Counted from the stretch's first letter, positions 33,370-42,858 are shown. The stretch is DNA of 64,000 nucleotides from an uncultured Kineothrix sp. (GCA_910588855.1 CAJUSR010000007.1:107537-171536), one strand, 5' to 3'. Numbers and translations are program-made. Notes: a model not told the origin generated them from the sequence alone.

Positions 33370-33480
33370 CAATGGGCAATAAACAATAGGCAATAAACAG
33401 TAAGCAATAGGTAATAAACAATAGGCAATAAACAATAAGCAAAAGACAATAAACAAAAGACAATAAACAATGAGCAATAA
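33370..33480. repeat. AT-rich short tandem repeats
   Basis: About fifteen tandem 7-8 bp units of the type CAATAAA/CAATAGG and CAAAAGA follow the ABC operon stop. They have no spacers and no coding potential. Slippage-type origin is likely. Confidence 0.75.
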
Positions 33481-33525
33481 ATATTAAGTCAAATATTTTG
33501 CCCATACAAACGGCAAAAATCTCCC

Positions 33526-33648
33526 CCGGCAGCTTTGCATGGCAGGCAGATGCGGAACAATCGGGTATTATCTATTGAGCGAGACATTCAGCTTTATCAC
33601 AAATGTCTTTGCGATATCTGCCATGTGCTGCTGCCGGACTTTTTTTTG
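33526..33648 (+). terminator. Long imperfect hairpin with T tract
   Basis: CCGGCAGC plus ATGGCAG(GCAG)AT on the left (from 33526) pair with ATCTGCCAT plus GCTGCCGG on the right (to 33637), and eight T residues follow. The loop of about 60 nt is long for a terminator, so this may be a small mobile palindrome that now ends the ABC transcript. Confidence 0.5.
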
Positions 33649-33687
33649 CTGCTTGGCGGAATCCGGATAAAAGGTAATATGCTGCCT

Positions 33688-35511
33688 TTAGGAAGCGGCG
33701 GGTTCTTTCAGAAAGGGCAAAAGGAGGTAGAGGGGGATCGTGTATGCCAAGGAATAAGCGTAGCGAAATTCCGAGGAAACAGGGGTAGCGATGAATAAAG
33801 TCAGGATAACGGCAAGGCCAGGCAGGAAAACAATAGAACGGCGGTATTGCTTTTTTGCCAAAACAATGGCGATACAGCCTATAAGCGTCCAGAACATAGC
33901 GCCCATACTGAAAAGAAGCCCGTAAAGCGGAATCATGTCTCCAAGTTTTAACAAGATTTCTTTTGTTTTTACCACAAACTTGCCGCCAATCAATGGCTGG
34001 CTTGCAACTCCTGTTTCGTTGGCGATTATGCCGTCGATATCCCCTACTGTGTAGGAAACATCGGGATACCAGTATCCGATGGTCTGGTCAATATACGCCT
34101 GTATATAAGTGGCAGGGTATTTGATGCCAAGAGAAAACCAAAGTTTGAAATATTCTGTTTTATGCTCTGTCAGATAGTCCGGGTTGCCTGCCCGCACCAA
34201 TTCTTTTATGTTGTCGGCAAAGCCGGGGGCATACAATTCTTTTATATAAGTAGTATCTATGACTTTATGGACACTTTCCCATTGCTCACCGGTCAATTCC
34301 TTGCCTTCACAAATAACCCTTGCTGTCTGCTGGAGAGGGATACTGATTGACTCGATAAAATCCGGTTGTGTAACATGAAAAGCATTCATAACAGGTATTT
34401 TGATTATTATTGCGGTTATAAGGACAGCAAGAGTCAGAGGCAGCATGGTGAGGAAACGGCGACGGAAGGTATAAAGAAGAAAAGGCAGGGAAAGCAGAAA
34501 AGCGTACCAGCCGTTAGAGCGGAAAAGGCACATCATAATGCCGGAAAAGGCATAAACCACATAGGTGGGGATGATTCCATGAGGAAAATTATTTTTGCTT
34601 CCATAGGGCTGACTGGCTGAATTTGCTTCGGTATCTCTGCGCCAAAAACATAGGCGGGTCAAAGAAGCCGTAAAAAGAAGGACAGAGCCGGAAAACATAA
34701 CATCTTTCCATATTGTTGCAGCAAATACGCCATGATAAGGCACAAGAGCATAGAAAGCGATGACAAAGTAGCAAGCATTATTCTTGACCCCCAATTTTAA
34801 AAGAGTAGCGATAAGCCATGCAGCGCAGGCTGCCATAAAGAACATCTGGAAAACAGTATAAAAAGCGAGGGCTGCGTTTTGATTTCCGGTGAAAAAGAAG
34901 CCAAGGGAATAAAATGCTTTGATTATCATAGTGTGTGCCCAGGGATGATGATTGCTGTATGGAATCATGCCCAATACTTGCTCTAATTGATTGACGCTGT
35001 CCGGTGTCATAATCGCAGGATATTCATAAAGGAAATAAGGGAGCCACCCTAAGAGACAGGCACAAAAGCAAAAAAGCGGAATGTGCTTGACTTGTTTTAC
35101 ATTTTCTGTCAAAGTATAAGGAACTGCAAAAACGAGCAACAGGCAAATGCAGGCATAGATTAGGGAAAAGCCTCCTAGCCCGCAGACGGTAAGGATAATC
35201 ATTTTAAAAAGCAGACTATCAAGCCCGTCGGTCAAAGACGGTGATTGGGCCAAAAGAAAAAACGAAGTAAAAAGCAAAGAAACAATGAGGGCGATGACTG
35301 CCGTGTGCCTTGTAAAGGCCTGTTCCTTCTGCTGTGCCTTAAGCTGTGAAATAGTTTGGAAATAAAAAAAGAAAGCAGCAAATAATATAGGTGTTAAGAT
35401 ACTTCTGGAGGAGAGGCGGCATGCGCGGATAACAGTCCAAAGCGCGAGAAAACTTTGAATAAGCCACAGGCAGCGGATATATATTTTTTCTTTTGATAAA
35501 GTTTTAAACAT
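33688..35511 (-). CDS. DUF6020 family polytopic membrane protein
   Basis: The 607-residue protein has about twelve membrane helices. The large extracellular loop holds YEYPAIMTPDSVNQLEQVLG and SNHHPWAHTMIIKAFYSLG, the conserved block of the DUF6020 family, in which the Asp and His residues recall GT-C glycosyltransferase loops. A second soluble loop (about 380-500) precedes the last helices. The function is uncharacterised; envelope glycan or lipid modification is inferred from fold and context. The start is the ATG at 35511, preceded by GGAGG. The gene is divergent from the GT2-TPR gene. Confidence 0.75.
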   Translation of the reverse strand: MFKTLSKEKIYIRCLWLIQSFLALWTVIRACRLSSRSILTPILFAAFFFYFQTISQLKAQQKEQAFTRHTAVIALIVSLLFTSFFLLAQSPSLTDGLDSLLFKMIILTVCGLGGFSLIYACICLLLVFAVPYTLTENVKQVKHIPLFCFCACLLGWLPYFLYEYPAIMTPDSVNQLEQVLGMIPYSNHHPWAHTMIIKAFYSLGFFFTGNQNAALAFYTVFQMFFMAACAAWLIATLLKLGVKNNACYFVIAFYALVPYHGVFAATIWKDVMFSGSVLLFTASLTRLCFWRRDTEANSASQPYGSKNNFPHGIIPTYVVYAFSGIMMCLFRSNGWYAFLLSLPFLLYTFRRRFLTMLPLTLAVLITAIIIKIPVMNAFHVTQPDFIESISIPLQQTARVICEGKELTGEQWESVHKVIDTTYIKELYAPGFADNIKELVRAGNPDYLTEHKTEYFKLWFSLGIKYPATYIQAYIDQTIGYWYPDVSYTVGDIDGIIANETGVASQPLIGGKFVVKTKEILLKLGDMIPLYGLLFSMGAMFWTLIGCIAIVLAKKQYRRSIVFLPGLAVILTLFIATPVSSEFRYAYSLAYTIPLYLLLPFLKEPAAS

Positions 35512-35677
35512 AAAAGCCTCCATCCATTAGCGTGGGCAATAAACGAAATACTGTTGCCCGCCATTGCGGTAGAATCATGCACAGGAATCGTAATCCGTGC
35601 TATAATTGTGTAAATACTTTACATATTTTAGATATTATAGTTGTTCCTAATATGATATAATGAAATGCGCCGAAGCG

Positions 35678-35778
35678 CAAGCCGGTCATCCATTTTCCAA
35701 CGGGAATAGGTGGCAGGGGATAAAAGGAAGTGTACCAAAAAGCAAGACAGTCATCAATTTTCTAACGAAAATAATGGA
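35678..35778 (+). repeat. Imperfect direct repeat in the GT2 leader
   Basis: About 36 bp at 35678-35713 (core GTCATCCATTTTCCAACGGG) recurs at 35742-35778 with some changes, 64 bp apart. The second copy ends in the ribosome site. It looks like a local duplication. Confidence 0.55.
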
Positions 35779-35788
35779 GGAAAAAGGA

Positions 35789-36817
35789 ATGGTAAAAGTT
35801 AGCCTATGCATGATTGTAAAGAATGAGGAAAAAGTTTTGGGGAGATGCCTATCCTGCCTCGCGGATTTAATGGATGAGATAATTATTGTGGATACGGGTT
35901 CTACGGATGGAACAAAGAATATAGCTGCGGAATATACGGATAAAATATATGATTTCCGGTGGATAGATGATTTTTCAGCGGCCAGAAATTTTGCATTTTC
36001 AAAAGCAACCGGGGACTATATTTATTCTGCGGATGCGGATGAAATATTAGATGAAGTAAACAAGGAAAGGTTTCGTATATTGAAGGAAAATATATTTCCT
36101 GAGATTGAGATTGTCCAGATGTACTATACGAATCAGATGAAATTCCGGACAGTATATAATTACGATAAAGAATACAGGCCGAAGCTTTTTAAACGGTTAA
36201 GAGGTTTTACGTGGATTGACCCGATTCACGAAACGGTAAGGACGGCACCGGTAGTTTTTGACAGTGATATAGAAATTATCCATGAGCAAGAGGAAAGCCA
36301 TGCAAAAAGGGATTTGGAAGCATTGCACAGGGCAGCGGGAAGGGAAGGAGGGCTTTCCGGTCGGCTGTTTGATATGTATGCGAGGGAGCTGTATTTAGCA
36401 GGGGATACGGAGGACTTTAAAAATGCAGAAGGCTTTTTTGAAGAAGTATGTGCCAGCGATGCCTGCAGTGCGGATGCCTTAAAGACGGCACTTTGTATTA
36501 TGGTGAAAGCGGAAAGGGTTTTGGGGAATATACGGAAGTTTTTCAAATATGCCATGAAGGCAGTGACGGCAGGCAGCGCATCGGAGATGTGCTTGGAGGT
36601 AGGGGATTATTATATGGAGCAGGAAGATTATGAAGAGGCTTCCATCTGGTTTTATAATGCAGCCTATGAGACGGAAAGCATATTTGATGCCAGAAGCAGG
36701 GGCGACAAAGCGCTGGGGCGGATGGCAGAATGCTGCAGAAAGCTGGGGATAATGGAAAAGGCGGCATATTATGAGGAGAGGGTCAAGGAATGGAAAGAAA
36801 ACGCAGGCATAGAGTAA
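35789..36817 (+). CDS. Family 2 glycosyltransferase with C-terminal TPR-like repeats
   Basis: The 342-residue cytosolic protein has a GT-A fold: LCMIVKNEEKVLGRCL opens the nucleotide-sugar site, IIVDTGSTDGT binds the nucleotide, and YSADADEIL is the metal-binding DxD-type motif. Residues from about 200 on are helical TPR-like repeats. This layout matches SunS-like and other TPR-GT2 enzymes that glycosylate peptides or surface components. I start at ATG 35789, 8 bp after GGAGG; the open frame extends upstream through a duplicated leader. Donor and acceptor are unknown. Confidence 0.88.
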   Translation: MVKVSLCMIVKNEEKVLGRCLSCLADLMDEIIIVDTGSTDGTKNIAAEYTDKIYDFRWIDDFSAARNFAFSKATGDYIYSADADEILDEVNKERFRILKENIFPEIEIVQMYYTNQMKFRTVYNYDKEYRPKLFKRLRGFTWIDPIHETVRTAPVVFDSDIEIIHEQEESHAKRDLEALHRAAGREGGLSGRLFDMYARELYLAGDTEDFKNAEGFFEEVCASDACSADALKTALCIMVKAERVLGNIRKFFKYAMKAVTAGSASEMCLEVGDYYMEQEDYEEASIWFYNAAYETESIFDARSRGDKALGRMAECCRKLGIMEKAAYYEERVKEWKENAGIE

Positions 36818-37011
36818 CAATGTCATTTAGTTAACGGTACCGGACGCCGTGAGGGACATAAAATGCTCCGTCACCACGCTTTCGCTCAATAAAAAGCGTA
36901 ACAGGCATTAAACTCGTGAGGAACCTCGTTAAGCGCCGACGCTTTTTAACGGGCTCCTTGAGCATTTTATGTTCCTCACGGCTGAACTAAGGCGCTAACT
37001 AAATGACATTG
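36818..37011. repeat. 194-bp palindromic element (MITE-like)
   Basis: Perfect 16-bp ends (36818-36833 with 36996-37011; CAATGTCATTTAGTTA) enclose a second inverted pair. That pair is GCCGTGAGG-x-ACATAAAATGCTC against its near-complement ending at about 36983. An inner AAAAAGCGT/ACGCTTTTT pair follows. No coding frame is present. It is non-coding and hairpin-forming, and sits between the GT2 gene and hisC. Confidence 0.75.
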
Positions 37012-37127
37012 CATAAAGTAAACTGCGTTATGGATAGAAATGGATATAAAAATGATACAGAAATAACTTCTATCCCATCGGTAGACGGATTTAATTCTAA
37101 TATGTGGAAAAGGGAGTGGATATAGAG

Positions 37128-38183
37128 ATGGAATGGGAAGAAAATGTGCGTAAAGTTACGCCGTATATACCGGGAGAACAACCAAAACAGCAGGATGTGA
37201 TAAAGCTGAATACGAATGAATGCCCTTATGCTCCGGCGCCGGGGGTGTGGAAAATAGCGAAAAGCTTTGACTATGGAAAACTCCGGCTATACCCGGATAC
37301 GGATGCAAAAAAGCTGGCGGATGCCCTATGTGAGTATTTCCATATTGGACAGGAGCAGTTATTTATCGGTATCGGGAGCGATGATGTGCTGGCTATGGCG
37401 TTTTTAACATTCTTCAATAGCCAAAAACCGATTTTGTTCCCGGATATCACCTACTCTTTTTATGATGTTTGGGCGGAGCTATTCCGTATACCTTATGAAC
37501 AGAAAAAGCTGGATGAAAAGTTCCAAGTTGTAAAAGAAGATTATAAAAAGGAAAACGGAGGAATTGTTATCCCCAATCCCAATGCGCCTACCGGAGTATG
37601 GGAAAAAATAGAGGTGATAGAAGAAATTGTAGCCGCCAATCCGGGCAGTGTAGTGATTATTGACGAAGCTTATGTGGATTTTGGCGGGGAAAGCTGCAGG
37701 AGGTTGATTGATAAATATGAAAACTTGCTGGTAGTGCAGACTTTTTCCAAATCAAGGGCGATGGCAGGGCTGCGTATCGGGTTTGCTATGGGAAGTTCCA
37801 AGTTAATCCGTTATTTGAAGGATGCTAAGTTTTCTTTTAATTCATATACGATGAATATGCTTTCCGTGGAGCTGGGTACAGAGGCGGTAAGGGATGAAAA
37901 ATATTTTAAGGAAACGGTGAAAAAAATAATCAATACGCGGGAGAGGGTGAAAAAGGAATTGCTAAATATGGGGTTTGTTTTCCCTGACTCTATGGGTAAT
38001 TTTATTTTCGCATCCCATCCCGGTTTTCCGGCAAAAAAACTGTTTGAGGAGTTAAAAAGGCGAAACATTTATGTCCGGTATTGGGAGAAGCCAAGGATAG
38101 ATAATTATTTGCGGATTACGGTAGGAACGGATGAAGAAATGGATATTTTGTTAAGTAATTTGAGGGATATTATGGAAAAATAA
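37128..38183 (+). CDS. hisC: Histidinol-phosphate aminotransferase family enzyme
   Basis: The 351-residue PLP enzyme has KLNTNECPYAPAPGV near the N-terminus, IPNPNAPTG in the cofactor pocket, IIDEAYVDFGG with the Asp that pairs with the pyridine nitrogen, and TFSKSRAMAGLRIGF, whose Lys forms the Schiff base. It closes with LRITVGTDEEMD. This is class I/II fold, HisC subfamily. The start is uncertain: ATG 37128 has a weak ribosome site, and GTG 37104 or 37116 are alternatives. No other his genes are nearby, so it may act on another imidazole- or phosphate-bearing substrate, possibly including phosphonoacetaldehyde, which is speculative. Confidence 0.85.
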   Translation: MEWEENVRKVTPYIPGEQPKQQDVIKLNTNECPYAPAPGVWKIAKSFDYGKLRLYPDTDAKKLADALCEYFHIGQEQLFIGIGSDDVLAMAFLTFFNSQKPILFPDITYSFYDVWAELFRIPYEQKKLDEKFQVVKEDYKKENGGIVIPNPNAPTGVWEKIEVIEEIVAANPGSVVIIDEAYVDFGGESCRRLIDKYENLLVVQTFSKSRAMAGLRIGFAMGSSKLIRYLKDAKFSFNSYTMNMLSVELGTEAVRDEKYFKETVKKIINTRERVKKELLNMGFVFPDSMGNFIFASHPGFPAKKLFEELKRRNIYVRYWEKPRIDNYLRITVGTDEEMDILLSNLRDIMEK

Positions 38184-38214
38184 GCCGGAGGAAAGCGGCA
38201 GAAAGAGGTCAAAG

Positions 38215-39060
38215 ATGATTAAGAACATTTTAAAAGGCATTGTGATTGGGTTGGCGAATGTGATTCCGGGTGTCAGCGGCGGAACCATGATGGTTTCTAT
38301 GGGTATTTATGATAAACTGATTCACTGCATTACCCATTTGTTTTCCGAGTTGAAAAAAAGCATCCAGTTTTTGCTTCCGATTTTTATCGGTCTCGGGATA
38401 GCCGTTGTAGTCGTGCCGTTTGGTATTGAATTTTTGTTTGCGCAATATCCGTTTCAGACCAATCTTCTATTTATCGGTTTGATTATAGGCGGGCTTCCTG
38501 CAGTATGGAAAAAAGTGAAGGGAAATTCAATAAAGGTTGGCCATATTGCAGCCTGTCTTTTGTTTTTTGCTTTGGTAGCCGGGCTGGCTCTGGTAGGGGA
38601 TACGGAGGGTGCGTCCGCGGATTTGTCTTTCAGCCTGGTTTCGGTAATTAAGCTGTTTGGCGTAGGGATTATTGCTTCCGCAACGATGGTAATCCCTGGT
38701 GTCAGCGGTTCCATGATGCTGCTTTTGCTTGGCTATTATCATCCGGTTTTGGAGACCATTACCAATTTTATCAAGGCGGCGCTTGCCTTTGATATAAATG
38801 GGATTCTTGCGGGGATGGGCGTATTGGTGCCTTTTGGCATCGGTGTGGTTGTAGGCATTTTTGCAATCGCTAAATTGATTGAGGTTATTTTCGAGAGGTT
38901 CCCTATGTATGCATATTGGGCAATTATAGGGCTGATTATTTCTTCGCCGGTGGCTATCCTTTTGGTCAGTGGTTTGGGTACAATTACGGTAATTTCCATT
39001 GTTACAGGCATTGTTGCTTTGGGGGCAGGTTTTGTCATTGCGCTTAAATTGGGCGATTAA
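38215..39060 (+). CDS. DUF368 membrane protein (PopT-type polyprenyl-phosphate transporter family)
   Basis: The 281-residue protein has eight to ten short hydrophobic helices. The two family motifs are repeated in inverted halves: GLANVIPGVSGGTMMVSMGIYD (about 13-34) and TMVIPGVSGSMMLLLLGYYHP (about 160-180). DUF368 proteins have been reported to return undecaprenyl phosphate across the membrane, recycling the carrier used for wall and capsule glycans. It follows hisC by 31 bp and precedes the methyltransferase by 17 bp, so it may be co-transcribed with them without a clear functional link. Confidence 0.85.
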   Translation: MIKNILKGIVIGLANVIPGVSGGTMMVSMGIYDKLIHCITHLFSELKKSIQFLLPIFIGLGIAVVVVPFGIEFLFAQYPFQTNLLFIGLIIGGLPAVWKKVKGNSIKVGHIAACLLFFALVAGLALVGDTEGASADLSFSLVSVIKLFGVGIIASATMVIPGVSGSMMLLLLGYYHPVLETITNFIKAALAFDINGILAGMGVLVPFGIGVVVGIFAIAKLIEVIFERFPMYAYWAIIGLIISSPVAILLVSGLGTITVISIVTGIVALGAGFVIALKLGD

Positions 39061-39077
39061 CAGGAGGTTTTGCAAAA

Positions 39078-39938
39078 ATGGAAGCATATACGGATTTTGC
39101 CGTCGTGTATGATACTTTTATGGATAATACCCCTTATGAGGGTTGGGCTGCCCATATTGACAGGTTATTAAAAAAATATGGTTTGGCACAAAAAGAGGAA
39201 TCTGGTTGGCAGGAAGGGGAGGGAGTACCGGAAGAAGAGAGGATGCGTGCCGCGGCATTGGCTGCGGAGCGGAACGTAGTAGTGGATTTGGGCTGCGGAA
39301 CGGGGGCATTGACGGAGCTTTTGGCAGATATGGGTTACGATATGATTGGCATTGACAATTCAGAAGAGATGCTTCAGATTGCCCGGGGAAAAAAAGAAAA
39401 ATCAGGCAATGAAATCCTTTATTTGCTTCAGGACATGAGGGAATTGGAATTATATGGTACGGTAGGCGCAGTCGTGAGTGTTTGTGATTCCCTGAATTAT
39501 CTGCTGGAAGAAGAGGATATCATCCAGGTTTTTCGTCTGGTCAACAATTATTTATATCCGGGAGGTGTGTTCCTGTTCGATTTCAATACGGTATATAAGT
39601 ATGAGACGGTCATCGGGGATTCCACCATTGCAGAAAACAGGGAAGATTGCAGCTTTATATGGGAAAACTATTATGATGCCGGAAGCCGGATAAACGAGTA
39701 TGATTTGACTGTTTTTGTAAAGGAAGATGCTATGGACGGCAAAGGGGGAGAACGGTTCCGGCGGTTTACGGAAACCCATTACCAAAGAGGATATACTTTA
39801 CAGCAGATGCGCCGTATGGTAGAAAATGCGGGGCTGCAGTTCGTGGCGGCTATGGATGCGGACAGCCATGAGGAAGTGAAGGAAGAAAGCGAACGGATTT
39901 ATATAGTAGCCCGTGAGTGCGGAAAAAAACTGGACTGA
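39078..39938 (+). CDS. Class I SAM-dependent methyltransferase
   Basis: The 286-residue protein has the SAM-binding motif I VVDLGCGTGALTELL (about 72-86), an acidic end of strand 2 (MIGIDNSEEML) and motif III-like GAVVSVCDSLNYLLEEED. It is close to the YqeM/CmoA-like small-molecule methyltransferases. A 45-residue insert precedes motif I. The substrate is unknown. It starts at ATG 39078 with AGGAGG and ends 20 bp before hslO. Confidence 0.88.
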   Translation: MEAYTDFAVVYDTFMDNTPYEGWAAHIDRLLKKYGLAQKEESGWQEGEGVPEEERMRAAALAAERNVVVDLGCGTGALTELLADMGYDMIGIDNSEEMLQIARGKKEKSGNEILYLLQDMRELELYGTVGAVVSVCDSLNYLLEEEDIIQVFRLVNNYLYPGGVFLFDFNTVYKYETVIGDSTIAENREDCSFIWENYYDAGSRINEYDLTVFVKEDAMDGKGGERFRRFTETHYQRGYTLQQMRRMVENAGLQFVAAMDADSHEEVKEESERIYIVARECGKKLD

Positions 39939-39958
39939 ATGGAACGGAGAAAACGGAA

Positions 39959-40840
39959 ATGGACAGGGATTATATAGTAAGGGTAACGGCTGCGGATGCA
40001 CAAATACGTGCTTTTGCCGCAACCACAAGAAATCTTGTAGAAGAAATGCGGGAAATCCACAATACAAGCCCGGTTGTCAGTGCAGCGCTGGGAAGGATGC
40101 TGACCGGAGGGGCTATGATGGGGGCTATGATGAAGGGGGAGGATGATTTGCTGACTCTTCAAGTAATAGGAGACGGCCCCATTGGAGGAATGACGGTAAC
40201 GGCGGATGCCAAAGGGAATGTGAAAGGATATGCCAACGAAACGCAAGTCCTGCTGCCAGCCAGCGCCAAGGGGAAGCTGGATGTGGGAACGGCAGTGGGA
40301 AAAGGAAGCCTTCGTGTGATAAAAGATATGGGGTTAAAAGAGCCTTACGTGGGGCAGACTACATTGCAGACAGGGGAAATCGCAGAAGATTTGACTTATT
40401 ATTTTGCGGCTTCGGAACAAGTGCCTTCTTCGGTGGGGTTGGGTGTTTTAATGGAAAGGGATAATACGGTAAAGCAGGCCGGAGGGTTTATTTTACAGCT
40501 TATGCCTTTTGCGGAGGAGGCGGTGATTTCCCGCTTGGAAGCCAACCTTCAGAGATTTCCATCCGTAACCGAAGTATTGGAAGCGGGGAATCCGCCGGAA
40601 AAGATGCTGGAAATGTTGTTGGACGGATTGTCCATGCAAGTGACGGATACGATAGGAACAGGATATCGCTGCGACTGCTCCAAAAAACGTGTGGAGAGGG
40701 CGATTATCAGTATAGGAAGGAAAGACATCGAAGAAATGATAGCGGATGGGGAAGAAATAGAGGTAGGCTGTCATTTCTGCAATAAGAAGTATACATTTTC
40801 GGTAGATGAGCTGAAAGGGATGCTGGCTCATACAAGATAA
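39959..40840 (+). CDS. hslO: Hsp33 redox-regulated chaperonin
   Basis: The 293-residue protein matches Hsp33. The N-terminal domain has SPVVSAALGRMLTGGAMMGAM and GDGPIGGMTVTADAKGNVKGY. The C-terminal zinc switch has CDC (in YRCDCSKKR) and CHFC (in VGCHFCNKKY), four Cys that release zinc when oxidised and turn the holdase on. It starts at ATG 39959 with GGAG upstream; a longer frame from 39917 lies inside the methyltransferase gene. It follows that gene and precedes nadE by 29 bp. Confidence 0.96.
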   Translation: MDRDYIVRVTAADAQIRAFAATTRNLVEEMREIHNTSPVVSAALGRMLTGGAMMGAMMKGEDDLLTLQVIGDGPIGGMTVTADAKGNVKGYANETQVLLPASAKGKLDVGTAVGKGSLRVIKDMGLKEPYVGQTTLQTGEIAEDLTYYFAASEQVPSSVGLGVLMERDNTVKQAGGFILQLMPFAEEAVISRLEANLQRFPSVTEVLEAGNPPEKMLEMLLDGLSMQVTDTIGTGYRCDCSKKRVERAIISIGRKDIEEMIADGEEIEVGCHFCNKKYTFSVDELKGMLAHTR

Positions 40841-40869
40841 AAACGGAATTGTGGGGTGGAAGACGGGCT

Positions 40870-42804
40870 ATGAAGCATGGGTTCATAAAAGTGGCGGCGG
40901 TAACGCCTAAAATTAAAGTGGCAGATACGGCTTATAATGTAGGGCAAATAAGCCTTGGGCTTAAAGAAGCAGCAGAGGCTGGGGCAAAAATTATTGTTTT
41001 CCCGGAACTATGTATAACCGGGTATACATGCGGGGATTTATTCTTACAGGAGCTGCTTCTTAGGAAGGCAAAGGAAGGATTGCTTGGGGTTGCGGAACAG
41101 ACCAAAGAAGTGGATGCCCTTGTGTTTGTAGGGCTGCCTTTGGTGAGGGATAATAAGCTGTATAATGTGGCGGCTGCCTTGCATCAAGGGAAGATTCTCG
41201 GGTTTGTGCCAAAGGCTAATATTCCTGCATACGCGGAATTTTATGAGGGCAGGCATTTTACGGAAGGGAACCGTAAGGCGGTGGAATATACTATGGGAAC
41301 CGGGGAAGGGGAAGAAACGGTACCTTTCGGAACAAACCTGTTGTTTGAAATAGATGCCATAGAAGGGCTGAAGGTAGGGTGTGAAATCTGCGAAGACATG
41401 TGGGCGGCGGATTCCCCGGCCAATTCCCATGCGAGGGCAGGCGCTACTGTGATGGTAAATCTGTCCGCTTCGGACGAAACGGTAGGGAAAGATGAATACC
41501 GGGAAATGCTTGTAAAATCATCCAGCGCAAGGAACATTATGGGCTATATCTACACAAGTGCGGGGGAAGGGGAATCCTCTCAGGATTTGGTATTTGGAGG
41601 TCACGATATCATTGCGGAAAATGGTACAGTGCTTGCCCAGTCGAAACGGTTTACCAACCAGATTGTGTATGGTGATTTGGATATCCACAGGATTTGCCAT
41701 GAAAGGCGGAGGATGACCACATACCGTCAGGAGGCAAGCGGGGAATACCGGATGATAAAGGTTCCAATGAAGAAGGAGGAAACGGTAATTGCCAGAAGCT
41801 TCGGCTGTATGCCCTTTGTGCCGGAAGAAAAAGGGAAGCGGGAAAAACGTTGTGACGAGATTCTGTCTATCCAGTCCTGCGGATTGAAAAAACGGTATGA
41901 GCATACGGGATGCCGGAAGGCAGTGGTGGGGATTTCCGGCGGCTTGGATTCGACTTTAGCGCTGCTTGTGACGGTAAGGGCTTTTGATATGCTTTCCATA
42001 GAAAGGAAGAACATTGTGTCGGTAACGATGCCCTGCTTTGGAACAACGGACAGGACTTATGAGAATGCCTGCAAAATGGCGAAGGTTTTGGGAACTGACT
42101 TAAGGGAAATCAATTTGAAAAAAGCGGTAACCCTTCATTTTGAGGATATTGGGCAGGATATGGACTGCCATGATGTTACGTATGAAAACGGGCAGGCGAG
42201 AGAACGGACGCAGGTTTTGATGGATGTTGCCAATCAGGAGAATGCGCTGGTAATCGGAACCGGGGATATGTCCGAACTAGCCCTTGGGTGGGCGACCTAT
42301 AATGGGGATCATATGTCCATGTATGGGGTCAATGCCGGAGTGCCGAAAACGCTGGTAAGGCATCTGGTGCAATATTATGCCGATACTTGTGGGAACGAAG
42401 AATTGAAGAATGTGCTGCTGGATGTATTGGATACGCCGGTCAGCCCGGAGCTTTTGCCGCCGGTAGACGGGGCAATTGCCCAAAAAACGGAGGATTTAGT
42501 CGGGCCTTATGAACTGCATGACTTTTTCCTTTATTACATGCTCCGGTGCGGCTTTGAGCCGGAAAAGATATACCGTATTGCCTGTATGTCATTTGCCGGG
42601 CAATATGATGGTGGAGTGATTCTAAAATGGCTGAAAGTTTTCTACCGGAGATTTTTTATCCAACAGTTCAAGCGTTCCTGCCTGCCTGACGGGCCGAAGG
42701 TGGGAAGCGTGGCTTTATCGCCAAGGGGGGATTTGCGTATGCCGTCCGATGCCTGCGGACGTGTTTGGCTGGAAGGGCTGGAAAAGATAGGAACAGGAAA
42801 ATAG
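40870..42804 (+). CDS. nadE: Glutamine-dependent NAD+ synthetase
   Basis: The 644-residue enzyme is a two-domain fusion. The N-terminal nitrilase-like glutaminase (1-270) has FPELCITGYTCGDL with the catalytic Glu, a Lys in GFVPKANIPAY and the nucleophilic Cys in VGCEICEDMW. The C-terminal synthetase (about 310-644) has the ATP pyrophosphatase loop ISGGLDST (S356) and GTGDMSELALGW. It amidates nicotinic acid adenine dinucleotide to NAD+ in the last step of NAD synthesis. It starts at ATG 40870 inside a longer frame. A convergent terminator follows. Confidence 0.95.
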   Translation: MKHGFIKVAAVTPKIKVADTAYNVGQISLGLKEAAEAGAKIIVFPELCITGYTCGDLFLQELLLRKAKEGLLGVAEQTKEVDALVFVGLPLVRDNKLYNVAAALHQGKILGFVPKANIPAYAEFYEGRHFTEGNRKAVEYTMGTGEGEETVPFGTNLLFEIDAIEGLKVGCEICEDMWAADSPANSHARAGATVMVNLSASDETVGKDEYREMLVKSSSARNIMGYIYTSAGEGESSQDLVFGGHDIIAENGTVLAQSKRFTNQIVYGDLDIHRICHERRRMTTYRQEASGEYRMIKVPMKKEETVIARSFGCMPFVPEEKGKREKRCDEILSIQSCGLKKRYEHTGCRKAVVGISGGLDSTLALLVTVRAFDMLSIERKNIVSVTMPCFGTTDRTYENACKMAKVLGTDLREINLKKAVTLHFEDIGQDMDCHDVTYENGQARERTQVLMDVANQENALVIGTGDMSELALGWATYNGDHMSMYGVNAGVPKTLVRHLVQYYADTCGNEELKNVLLDVLDTPVSPELLPPVDGAIAQKTEDLVGPYELHDFFLYYMLRCGFEPEKIYRIACMSFAGQYDGGVILKWLKVFYRRFFIQQFKRSCLPDGPKVGSVALSPRGDLRMPSDACGRVWLEGLEKIGTGK

Positions 42805-42823
42805 ATTCCCTATTTAAAAACAA

Positions 42824-42858
42824 AGAATTTCCAAGGCATACCTTGCCTAAGAAATTCT
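42824..42858. terminator. Bidirectional terminator between nadE and the convergent gene
   Basis: AGAATTTC (42824-42831) pairs with GAAATTCT (42851-42858) around an inner AGGCA/TGCCT stem. A and T runs flank both sides, suiting both directions. Confidence 0.65.

Larger units (their letters stand above)
33361..33687. other. Intergenic region with short tandem repeats and a long hairpin
   Basis: No gene is supported. 33370-33480 is an array of CAATA-AAC and CAATA-GGC units. 33526-33637 is a long imperfect hairpin ending in a T tract. The end of the convergent DUF6020 gene follows. Confidence 0.7.
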
